A stretch of DNA of 13,276 bases from CAVQBP01 sp964448105 (lineage in GTDB: Bacteria > Bacteroidota > Ignavibacteria > Ignavibacteriales > Ignavibacteriaceae), in NCBI GenBank assembly GCA_964448105.1, contig CAYUVK010000126.1, positions 1 through 13,276 of the forward strand. The letters run 5' to 3'. Under the pieces are notes generated by a model. That model worked only from the letters and a program-made list of their open reading frames with translations. It did not search any database and had not been told where the DNA came from. The position numbers and the translations under genes are program-made. This document shows positions 8,244 through 13,276 of the stretch, piece after piece. Numbering within the stretch: position 1 is the first letter of the stretch; each line of letters begins with the position of its first letter.

Positions 8244-8266
8244 TTTGGTTGAATAACACAACCAAA
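8244..8266 (+). repeat. 8-bp inverted repeat upstream of the shared element
   Basis: TTTGGTTG (8244-8251) and CAACCAAA (8259-8266) are exact reverse complements around the 7-base loop AATAACA. It ends 3 bases before the shared element at 8270. It may be an operator half-site pair or a hairpin, and a comparable hairpin precedes the second copy of the element. Confidence 0.5.
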
Positions 8267-8269
8267 AAT

Positions 8270-8293
8270 TGTAGTCCACCTTTCATCCCTTTG
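8270..8293 (+). promoter_or_regulatory. Shared bipartite element, copy A (lipoprotein operon)
   Basis: TGTAGTCC, three variable bases (ACC), then TTTCATCCCTTTG. The same two blocks with identical spacing occur at 10164-10187, giving 21 of 24 identical positions between otherwise unrelated intergenic regions. It lies 119 bp before the DUF4398 start. It is plausibly a promoter for a particular sigma factor or an activator site. The recognising factor is not known. Confidence 0.55.
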
Positions 8294-8299
8294 CACTAT

Positions 8300-8318
8300 A
8301 GGATAAGGATATTATCCT
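8300..8318 (+). repeat. 7-bp inverted repeat downstream of shared element A
   Basis: AGGATAA (8300-8306) pairs exactly with TTATCCT (8312-8318) around GGATA. It starts 6 bases after the shared element, so it may lie near the transcription start or in the 5' leader. The second copy of the element does not have this hairpin. Confidence 0.4.
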
Positions 8319-8412
8319 CGGTACATTATTTTAAATTTAATAAGAGATTTTTCCGTTCTTGATTAACAGGAATTGAAAATAATGTTACGTAATAATTAAA
8401 AAGGAGTATTCA

Positions 8413-8793
8413 ATGAAACATACGAAGATAGCTATATTAGCGGTGTCTGTACTCTTCGGAATAGTGATCGCTGGATGCGGAAGCAGCCCGGCGGTGGTTG
8501 ATAAAGAAGCAACTACATCATCAATTCGTGCAGCTGAAGAGGTCGGTGCGTCCGGTATTTCCAGCGCATCTCTCTATTTACAGCTTGCAAAAGAGGAGCT
8601 TGTAAAAGCACAGGGGCTTGCAGAAAAGGGTGATAAAGAGCAGGCGGAGTCAATGTTGCTACGTGCCCAAACTGACGGTGAATTAGCAGTAGCGCTGTCG
8701 CACAGTGATACCGATAAGAAGGAAGCAGCAGAAGCAATAGATCGTGTACAACAGCTTCGACAGGATAACAAATTACCTCAAGAAAGGAATTAA
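8413..8793 (+). CDS. DUF4398-type lipoprotein
   Basis: This 126-residue protein has a lipoprotein signal: KHTK, a hydrophobic stretch, and the lipobox IAGC with Cys22 as the acylation site. The mature part (about 35-112) is alanine- and glutamate-rich and helical, in the style of the DUF4398 family: small residues, then LQLAKEELVKAQGLAEKGD, then an AESMLLRAQTDGELAVA helix. It probably sits on the inner or outer membrane facing the periplasm, and its biochemical function is unknown. The start is firm, with AAGGAG 6 bases before the ATG. Only 3 bp separate it from the OmpA-type gene, so the two are co-translated. The gene is more GC-rich than the kinases (30/60 in one block), which may reflect expression level or transfer. 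Confidence 0.87.
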   Translation: MKHTKIAILAVSVLFGIVIAGCGSSPAVVDKEATTSSIRAAEEVGASGISSASLYLQLAKEELVKAQGLAEKGDKEQAESMLLRAQTDGELAVALSHSDTDKKEAAEAIDRVQQLRQDNKLPQERN

Positions 8794-8796
8794 ACT

Positions 8797-9618
8797 ATGA
8801 AACTCATGATATATCTTACCACTATAGTATTTGCGGGACTGCTGGTTAGCTGCAGCGCAAGCCTGCCGCCAACTGAACTAGTCAACGCACGTCAAGCTTA
8901 CCAGCAAGCCAGCACCGGGCAAGCGGCACAATTAGTGCCGGCAGAATTGCATAAGGCACAAATAGCACTTGATGCCGCTGAAAAATCTTTCCAGGATGAT
9001 CCTGATTCTTACCGTACCCGTGATCTCGCATATGTAGCGGATCGCAAATCCAAGATGGCCGAAGCACTAGCTGCTACGGCTGCTGAAAATGCCTCCACGG
9101 CAAGGGCAAAAAAAGATTACGAAGCAACTCAAGCCGAGATTATGAAAAGAAATACTGAGCAACTTGCTATCGCGCAAAAAGCACAGCTCGATGCTGAGAA
9201 GGCTGCTGCTGATGCACAAGCAGATCTTGCCAAACTCGCGGCAGTAAAGGAAGAAGCTCGCGGTCTTGTAATTACACTCTCGGGGAGTGTTTTATTTGCT
9301 TCGAACGAATCAACACTTTTACCGGCAGCAACGGATCGGCTGAACCAGGTTGCTGATGCGCTCCTGGTAACCAAAGAGCGAAAACTAACTATTGAAGGTT
9401 ATACTGATTCACAGGGATCATCAAGTTACAACATGACGTTGTCTCAAAAGCGTGCAGATGTAGTACGCACATATCTAATCTCACGGGGCTACCCAAGTGA
9501 TCTTATTCAAGCACAGGGAATCGGTGAAGAAAGCCCAATTGCAAACAATAACACAGCAGAAGGTCGTGCTAACAATCGCCGTGTAGAGATCGTAGTTGAT
9601 CACACAGCCAAACTGTGA
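8797..9618 (+). CDS. OmpA-family peptidoglycan-binding lipoprotein with DUF4398-like helical region
   Basis: This 273-residue lipoprotein has a signal peptide ending at Cys19 (LLVSC). Residues 25-155 are an alanine-rich helical, coiled-coil segment; its first part (VNARQAYQQAS... PAELHKAQIALDAAEKSF) resembles DUF4398. Residues 157-268 are an OmpA C-terminal domain: GSVLFASNESTLLPAA, IEGYTDSQGSSSYNMTLSQKRA and the EGRANNRRVEIVV end. Asp204 and Arg219 occupy the spacing expected for the pair that binds diaminopimelate in peptidoglycan. The protein probably tethers the outer membrane to the cell wall, with the helical region as a spacer. There is no beta-barrel. An AAAGGA site precedes the ATG by 8 bases. 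It forms an operon with the DUF4398 lipoprotein, closed by a strong terminator. G+C is about half in a block I counted. Confidence 0.95.
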   Translation: MKLMIYLTTIVFAGLLVSCSASLPPTELVNARQAYQQASTGQAAQLVPAELHKAQIALDAAEKSFQDDPDSYRTRDLAYVADRKSKMAEALAATAAENASTARAKKDYEATQAEIMKRNTEQLAIAQKAQLDAEKAAADAQADLAKLAAVKEEARGLVITLSGSVLFASNESTLLPAATDRLNQVADALLVTKERKLTIEGYTDSQGSSSYNMTLSQKRADVVRTYLISRGYPSDLIQAQGIGEESPIANNNTAEGRANNRRVEIVVDHTAKL

Positions 9619-9644
9619 AGAATTAATAATTATTTATAAAAACC

Positions 9645-9675
9645 AGACCTGGAAATTATCCGGGTCTTTTTTTTT
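9645..9675 (+). terminator. Rho-independent terminator of the lipoprotein operon
   Basis: AGACCTGG (9645-9652) pairs with CCGGGTCT (9660-9667) with one G-T wobble around a 7-base loop, and the last T begins an uninterrupted run of nine T residues (9667-9675). It starts 27 bases after the OmpA-type stop codon. This is the clearest intrinsic terminator in the window. Confidence 0.9.
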
Positions 9676-9744
9676 GACTGCTGTATTTTCATGAAAAGAA
9701 TGATAAATAACCTCCTCAATAATAACTAGATACAAATAATAAAA

Positions 9745-10017
9745 ATGGAAACATTAACAAAATCTATTACAGCTTACATTACGACTTCAATTCCGGGTTT
9801 TAGAAAGTTAAACAATTATTTATTTAATCCGCTAATTGCCGGTTTTTTAGGATTTACTACATTCTTGATGATCATTTTCTTCATGCAATTCCTTTACTTT
9901 ATTATAGGATCAAATCAGAAAATTGGGATGGACTATTTAGATTTTCTTTTAGCGGGATTCGGATTTTTTCTTCAAATGACAGGCGCTTTAATTAAAAGTT
10001 TTATTAAAGTAGACTAA
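9745..10017 (+). CDS. Small two-helix membrane protein of unknown function
   Basis: This 90-residue frame encodes a short amphipathic N-terminus (about 1-22), a strongly hydrophobic helix at about 30-55 (GFLGFTTFLMIIFFMQFLYF), a short polar loop with SNQKIG, a second helix at about 64-83 (DFLLAGFGFFLQMTGALI) and the basic end KSFIKVD. I recognise no family. There is no Shine-Dalgarno site before ATG 9745; the leader is A-rich, as for other genes here that lack one. It sits between the strong terminator and the shared regulatory element, so it is probably transcribed alone. Membrane-protein-like composition and a clean frame favour a real gene, but its short length leaves room for doubt. Confidence 0.6.
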   Translation: METLTKSITAYITTSIPGFRKLNNYLFNPLIAGFLGFTTFLMIIFFMQFLYFIIGSNQKIGMDYLDFLLAGFGFFLQMTGALIKSFIKVD

Positions 10018-10118
10018 ATAATTTCTCGACTGAGTTAGAAAAGGGCTTAATATTTTTTTTAGGTAACCGAATACATTTTTTTATAAATAGCTAGTACTGA
10101 AATTCTTATTATCGACAA

Positions 10119-10142
10119 ATGCTTATCGGCCGAAATAAGCAT
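10119..10142 (+). repeat. 8-bp hairpin upstream of shared element B
   Basis: ATGCTTAT (10119-10126) pairs exactly with ATAAGCAT (10135-10142); the loop CGGCCGAA contains the palindrome CGGCCG. There is no T run, so termination of the upstream 90-aa gene is unlikely. It lies 21 bases before the shared element, matching the hairpin-then-element layout at 8244-8293. Confidence 0.5.
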
Positions 10143-10163
10143 CAAGCAGACTCATCCAAGAGA

Positions 10164-10187
10164 TGTAGTCCCTTTTTCATCCCTTTG
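10164..10187 (+). promoter_or_regulatory. Shared bipartite element, copy B (lmo0937-type gene)
   Basis: TGTAGTCC, three variable bases (CTT), then TTTCATCCCTTTG, with the same spacing as copy A at 8270-8293. It lies 79 bp before the start of the 49-aa membrane peptide. Apart from the two conserved blocks, the flanks of the two copies do not align, which argues for selection on a binding or promoter site rather than a recent duplication of the whole region. Confidence 0.55.
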
Positions 10188-10252
10188 ACCGATTGAATTA
10201 CTTTATTTCTCTTCATAGCTTAATCTAGAATTTAAACATTGAAATTTAAAAG

Positions 10253-10258
10253 AAAGGA
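10253..10258 (+). promoter_or_regulatory. Ribosome binding site of the 49-aa membrane peptide
   Basis: AAAGGA lies 8 bases before ATG 10267. It identifies this short frame, rather than a longer overlapping one that begins at 10239, as the translated gene. Confidence 0.65.
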
Positions 10259-10266
10259 TAATTACA

Positions 10267-10416
10267 ATGTTATATACAATTGCGGTTATTCTAATCGTTT
10301 TGTGGCTGCTTGGACTACTTACCTCCTACACTATGGGAGGTATTATACATATTTTGCTTGTAATTGCACTTATATTGGTCTTAGTAAGAGTTATAAGCGG
10401 ACGGCGTGCGCTTTAG
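10267..10416 (+). CDS. lmo0937-family small membrane protein (49 aa)
   Basis: This very short gene encodes 49 residues, almost entirely hydrophobic: MLYTIAVILIVLWLLGLLTS, then YTMGGIIHILLVIAL and a basic end, VRVISGRRAL. This is the pattern of lmo0937-family (DUF5670-type) membrane peptides: two short helices separated by an S/T-YTMGG-hxHhLL turn. The family has no established biochemical function and is commonly seen near envelope and stress genes. The start is well supported by AAAGGA at 8-base spacing. The shared element upstream links it to the lipoprotein operon, and the AI-2E-type permease follows after 165 bp. A longer frame in another phase overlaps it but has cysteine- and tyrosine-rich composition with no sense. 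Confidence 0.86.
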   Translation: MLYTIAVILIVLWLLGLLTSYTMGGIIHILLVIALILVLVRVISGRRAL

Positions 10417-10474
10417 TATCTGTTAAACACCAAAATCTTTTAACAATCAGCACTCATATTTAAAGATAAATTTT

Positions 10475-10490
10475 ACTGCAATATTGCAGT
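10475..10490 (+). repeat. Perfect 16-bp palindrome between the membrane peptide and AI-2E-type genes
   Basis: ACTGCAATATTGCAGT is a perfect palindrome. As RNA it would be a 6-bp stem with an ATAT loop, followed by GTTATTT. It could be a weak terminator for the membrane peptide, or an operator for the permease gene about 90 bp downstream. Confidence 0.5.
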
Positions 10491-10581
10491 GTTATTTAAT
10501 CAATTAATTGGTGTGTTATTTTTTATTGTATTTCGGCAGTTGCAATGATTTCTGATTTAAAAAACATGGTCACATAAAAAA

Positions 10582-11655
10582 ATGACTGAACAAAATAATT
10601 CTTCTCGTGGAATACGTATACTTATCAGTTCAGCTGCACTTGTAATAATCATCGCCGGGATTAATCTTGCGCAATCGGTTGTTGTACTGTTCCTCGTCTC
10701 TGTTTTCCTTTCTTTGCTTGGAACCTCGTCGGTACTCTGGTTAAAAGGAAAACATATTCCTTCCGGATTTGCAGTGTTGATCGTTATGGCTATTATGATA
10801 ATTATCCTTGTTCTGATTGGTGCACAAATTGGCGTATCAGTAAGCAGCTTTTCAGATGAACTACCTTTATTAGAATTACGCATTCGGGAACAAATCATAA
10901 AGCTTAGTGTACAGTTAACAAGCAAGGGTATAGCGGGCACCGAGAAATTTTTTCTGGAATATGTTAATCCTGAAGCAGTAATGAAACTTACTGCCAGCTT
11001 ATTATCGAGATTAAGTTCTTTACTTTCCGATCTTATCCTGATCCTTCTCACAGTAACCTTTATCCTGCTTGAAGTCTCAAGCTTTCCAATAAAAATCCGT
11101 GCTATTCTTGGTGATCCTGAACGGGTATTTCCCCGGTTCACCAAGTTCGTTGTTGATATGAAACGCTATATGATTATCAAAACCATAATCAATCTGGCTG
11201 CTGGTATTTTAATTGCTTTATGGATGTACATACTCGGTGTACAATTCCCCGTTCTATGGGGTTTTCTTGCATTTCTTCTTCATTATATACCTAATATCGG
11301 AGCGATTATCGCCGCCATTCCTGCAGCTCTTCTGGCACTTGTTCAACTCGGAATGGGTAGCGCCCTGCTGGTAGTTGCCGGTAATATTCTTATTGGATTC
11401 ATAATAGGCAATGTGATTGAACCGCGGCTGATGGGCAGGAATCTTGGGCTCTCTACATTGGTCGTCTTTCTCTCGCTGATTTTTTGGGGCAGCCTGCTCG
11501 GTTTGATCGGTGCAATTCTTTGCATACCGCTTACGATTACACTGAAGTTTGCATTTGAGAATAATGAGAGTACGAGATGGATTGCTTTGTTGCTTGGATC
11601 AGAAAAGTCCATTAAAATTTATAATCCAATGTCGGAGAAGAAGAAAGAACAATGA
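10582..11655 (+). CDS. AI-2E-family transporter (PF01594-type permease)
   Basis: This 357-residue polytopic membrane protein has the layout of the AI-2E family. Two or three N-terminal helices (about 11-80) are followed by a soluble amphipathic region (about 85-145, SDELPLLELRIREQI...), and a helix at about 148-165. A C-terminal bundle carries the motifs FLLHYIPNIGAII at about 231-243 and GNVIEPRLMGRNLGLSTLVV at about 276-295. The length is typical. Members include a putative autoinducer-2 exporter and Na+/H+ antiporters, so the name does not prove AI-2 transport, and no lux genes are here. ATG 10582 has no Shine-Dalgarno site, only an A-rich leader. The C-terminus is charged (SEKKKEQ). It may share the upstream promoter with the 49-aa membrane peptide or have its own. 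Confidence 0.95.
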   Translation: MTEQNNSSRGIRILISSAALVIIIAGINLAQSVVVLFLVSVFLSLLGTSSVLWLKGKHIPSGFAVLIVMAIMIIILVLIGAQIGVSVSSFSDELPLLELRIREQIIKLSVQLTSKGIAGTEKFFLEYVNPEAVMKLTASLLSRLSSLLSDLILILLTVTFILLEVSSFPIKIRAILGDPERVFPRFTKFVVDMKRYMIIKTIINLAAGILIALWMYILGVQFPVLWGFLAFLLHYIPNIGAIIAAIPAALLALVQLGMGSALLVVAGNILIGFIIGNVIEPRLMGRNLGLSTLVVFLSLIFWGSLLGLIGAILCIPLTITLKFAFENNESTRWIALLLGSEKSIKIYNPMSEKKKEQ

Positions 11656-11890
11656 TAAAAACAATATATGTTAAAAATGCATCATTCAATTTGGAAAAGC
11701 TATCGCTGATGAAAATCACGAAGTATCCAAGTTTTATTATTATAGTTGCTGAGTAACCGAATGGGATGTAGAAGGTATCAGGTTATAAAAGCAGGAGTAA
11801 TAATTGAAATCTGTGGAGTAATGTGAATTCTGAGGGAGATTCCAGGATACGGAATTATCGAATTTGAATTAAAAGATATTAGAAAACAAT
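11652..11890 (+). pseudogene. Possible degraded small gene
   Basis: An ATG overlapping the AI-2E-type stop (ATGA) opens a 34-residue frame ending at TAA 11754-11756 with FIIIVAE. Protein-like text then continues in other phases: EWDVEG at 11759, AGVIIEICGVM from 11791, a TGA at 11824, then ILREIPGYGIIEFELKDIRK to TAA at 11890. Joined, these would give a small alpha/beta protein of about 75 residues broken by two frameshifts and one stop. The match to any family is unproven, and AT-rich noise could produce part of this. If real, it is a relic that was once co-translated with the permease. Confidence 0.28.
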
Positions 11891-11930
11891 AATCGAATAA
11901 TTATCATTGTTGCAAAATTTAAAAAAGAAC

Positions 11931-13139
11931 ATGCTAAAATTCAAATTAACATTTCTTATGATTTTCTGCATTTTCGAGATATGGAATGCACAAGCTCAAC
12001 AGAGATATCCTACTCTCATTCGATCTTCACTTGAGGACGAAATTATAATTCTCTCTGTTGATAAGCCTCTATACTTTCCCGGTGACACTGTCCGTTTAAC
12101 AGTTAAGCGAACCGACAGCACAGCAACAATTATTGTAACTCCAATCTTGATGATTGAAGGTACAACACTAAAATCCATTGACCACAACATATACAACGCT
12201 GTCATCCCTCAATCTTGCACCCCGGGTCTATATCGTGTTCGACTCAGAGTGCTGGATGTTAAAGGACGACGTTTTGTTTATGAGACAGATTGCAACGTAG
12301 ATGTCGAAGAGCACCAACTCATAGAGCAGATAAGCAGGTATGTACACATAGAACCTGAAAATGGGAGTGAGGATATTCAAAAGGCCGTAACACTTGACCG
12401 TGGTCAGATACGAAACCTTCGGGTAATATTTCAACGTGATAGTATTCGGCTGGGAATGGGGCCACAGTTTGTCACAATAAGGACGACAGTTCTATTACGA
12501 GATGGAACTACGGCACAAACTTTTGAACGGCGTGTCGTAACTTTTCGAAGCGACAACGATCCCAACCGGGACCGCGCTATGTTAATTCAATACCGTAGAG
12601 CTTACGGTGCCTATGCAGCAATTCGACCGGGGGAATTTACCCAAGTGAGAATACATTTGGACTCCCTGCCTGAATGGGCCATTATCAGGATCAACATCGA
12701 ACCTGATTACACAATAAAAATTGGAGGCTACGATCGTTCCAACTCATATACTCGTTATTTCCGTATAAGAGGTCCGCAAATTGAAATAGGTCTATCTCTT
12801 GGTATACCTAAAGTTTTGTTCGACACTCAAGCAAATGATAATTTAGACTATGGTAACACAAGTGCGATGATACGATTTTATTATGTAGACGAAGTATCTG
12901 GACATCGATTCCCGGTGAATTTTGGGGTTGGAACATTCGGTGTTAGTTCTCCACTCGACGTTAATATCGGACGCGGCGGTTTTGCTTTATCGATCTTCCT
13001 TGATGTGGTTGAGATGACAAGATTAGTTGGAATCGACTTAAACAAGAAAATCACAGGAGGTTTTGAATTTGCTCCATTTTTCCCTATAGAAAAGAAGATG
13101 CGGTTTTTAATTGATGCTCAGGTTGGCATTTCACTCTAA
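11931..13139 (+). CDS. Secreted protein with macroglobulin-like N-terminal beta-sandwich, unknown family
   Basis: This protein of about 402 residues has a clear Sec signal: MLKFK, a hydrophobic core, and predicted cleavage after Ala22 (NAQA|QQ). The early mature part, VDKPLYFPGDTVRLTV at about 47-62, resembles the start of alpha-2-macroglobulin MG-type and bacterial large-protein beta-sandwich domains (DKP-Y-PGDTV). A second beta-rich part follows (about 150-260), then a C-terminal third (about 270-402) with alternating glycine/hydrophobic strands (GLSLGIPKVLF, FPVNFGVGTFGV, GGFALSIFLDV) that could be an outer-membrane barrel or another sandwich. There is no lipobox, thioester motif or known catalytic motif. 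An in-frame TTG at 11907 would extend the N-terminus by eight residues, but ATG 11931 gives a proper signal peptide. One block has 30/60 G+C. Function is not known. Confidence 0.82.
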   Translation: MLKFKLTFLMIFCIFEIWNAQAQQRYPTLIRSSLEDEIIILSVDKPLYFPGDTVRLTVKRTDSTATIIVTPILMIEGTTLKSIDHNIYNAVIPQSCTPGLYRVRLRVLDVKGRRFVYETDCNVDVEEHQLIEQISRYVHIEPENGSEDIQKAVTLDRGQIRNLRVIFQRDSIRLGMGPQFVTIRTTVLLRDGTTAQTFERRVVTFRSDNDPNRDRAMLIQYRRAYGAYAAIRPGEFTQVRIHLDSLPEWAIIRINIEPDYTIKIGGYDRSNSYTRYFRIRGPQIEIGLSLGIPKVLFDTQANDNLDYGNTSAMIRFYYVDEVSGHRFPVNFGVGTFGVSSPLDVNIGRGGFALSIFLDVVEMTRLVGIDLNKKITGGFEFAPFFPIEKKMRFLIDAQVGISL

Positions 13140-13239
13140 GTTCATTTAAAACATGTTAATTACCGGGGTTTGCAGCTAATTATTTCCGGGTTCTTAAAAG
13201 TTGTATTAAAGAGTTATACCCTGATTGAAAGGTTATAAT

Positions 13240-13276
13240 ATGGAGCTTACTATTCTTCTGAAAGGAATCTTTATTG
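13240..13276 (+). CDS. Start of a second LysE-type exporter (3' truncated)
   Basis: ATG 13240 is preceded by GAAAGG with 7-base spacing and opens MELTILLKGIFI before the window ends. Nine of these 12 residues, and 30 of the 37 bases, match the start of the LysE-type gene at 2811 (MEFTIFLKGICI). It is therefore very probably a paralogue. Only the first helix start is visible, so its function rests on that similarity. Confidence 0.72.
   Translation, partial: MELTILLKGIFI

Larger units (their letters stand above)
7931..8412 (+). promoter_or_regulatory. 482-bp intergenic region with hairpins and a shared element
   Basis: I see no convincing gene here in either strand. The first 300 bases are featureless AT-rich DNA. 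The last 170 are structured: hairpin TTTGGTTG/CAACCAAA at 8244-8266, the element TGTAGTCC-N3-TTTCATCCCTTTG at 8270-8293, hairpin AGGATAA/TTATCCT at 8300-8318, and the AAGGAG ribosome binding site at 8401-8406. This part is the probable promoter and leader of the lipoprotein operon. I could not assign -35 and -10 boxes confidently. Confidence 0.55.

Noticed and set aside
10239..10463. 74-aa frame overlapping the 49-aa membrane peptide
   Set aside because: It has no coherent composition, and the AAAGGA site and the lmo0937-type pattern support the shorter frame in another phase.
10557..11144. 195-aa antisense frame opposite the AI-2E-type gene
   Set aside because: It is a shadow of a strongly recognised permease, with arginine/isoleucine/serine-rich text typical of an antisense frame.
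10582..11655. Quorum-sensing locus based on the AI-2E family name
   Set aside because: Family members have diverse transport functions, and no luxS or other lux genes are present.
1..13276. Mobile element, CRISPR array, phage defence system, tRNA or rRNA
   Set aside because: No transposase, integrase, regularly spaced repeats, nuclease or defence motifs, or tRNA-like cloverleaf could be found by reading.

Overview
The window is AT-rich chromosomal DNA (several 60-base blocks counted by hand have about 22 G+C). Some genes have clear Shine-Dalgarno sites and others have none. Together with the signalling, LysE-like and secreted proteins, this suggests an FCB-group bacterium, possibly Bacteroidota or Ignavibacteriota. 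That placement is inference: there is no rRNA or other taxonomic marker. All supported genes lie on the + strand. I see no tRNA, rRNA, CRISPR array, transposase or integrase.

Bases 1-2576 hold the tail of an unidentified gene, a soluble HisKA_2-type histidine kinase with no recognisable sensor domain, and, 18 bp later, a B12-binding-type radical SAM protein of the DUF4070 (HpnP-like) family. A spacer with an inverted-repeat structure follows, then a LysE/RhtB-type exporter (2811-3422). The first codons of a second, very similar exporter appear at the right edge of the window (13240), so the window is bracketed by two LysE-type genes.

Bases 3675-7930 are a two-gene signalling operon: a CheB-CheR-PAS fusion and a PAS-HisKA-HATPase kinase whose start region overlaps the preceding stop. 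In many bacteria these modules form one polypeptide, and here they are split at the PAS/kinase boundary. No receptors, CheA, CheW or flagellar genes are present, so the module probably works outside classical flagellar chemotaxis.

Bases 7931-11655 look like an envelope/stress cluster. It has a 482-bp intergenic region with inverted repeats, a DUF4398 lipoprotein, a DUF4398-like/OmpA lipoprotein, a strong intrinsic terminator, a small two-helix membrane protein, a 49-aa lmo0937-type membrane peptide and an AI-2E-family permease. The lipoprotein pair is visibly more GC-rich (30/60 in two blocks) than the kinases. The most interesting regulatory observation is a bipartite element, TGTAGTCC-N3-TTTCATCCCTTTG, found upstream of both the lipoprotein operon and the lmo0937-type gene, each time preceded by a hairpin. 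It may mark a shared regulon.

Bases 11656-13276 contain what may be a broken small gene, a secreted protein with an N-terminal macroglobulin-like beta-sandwich signature and no recognised family, and the start of the second LysE-type gene.
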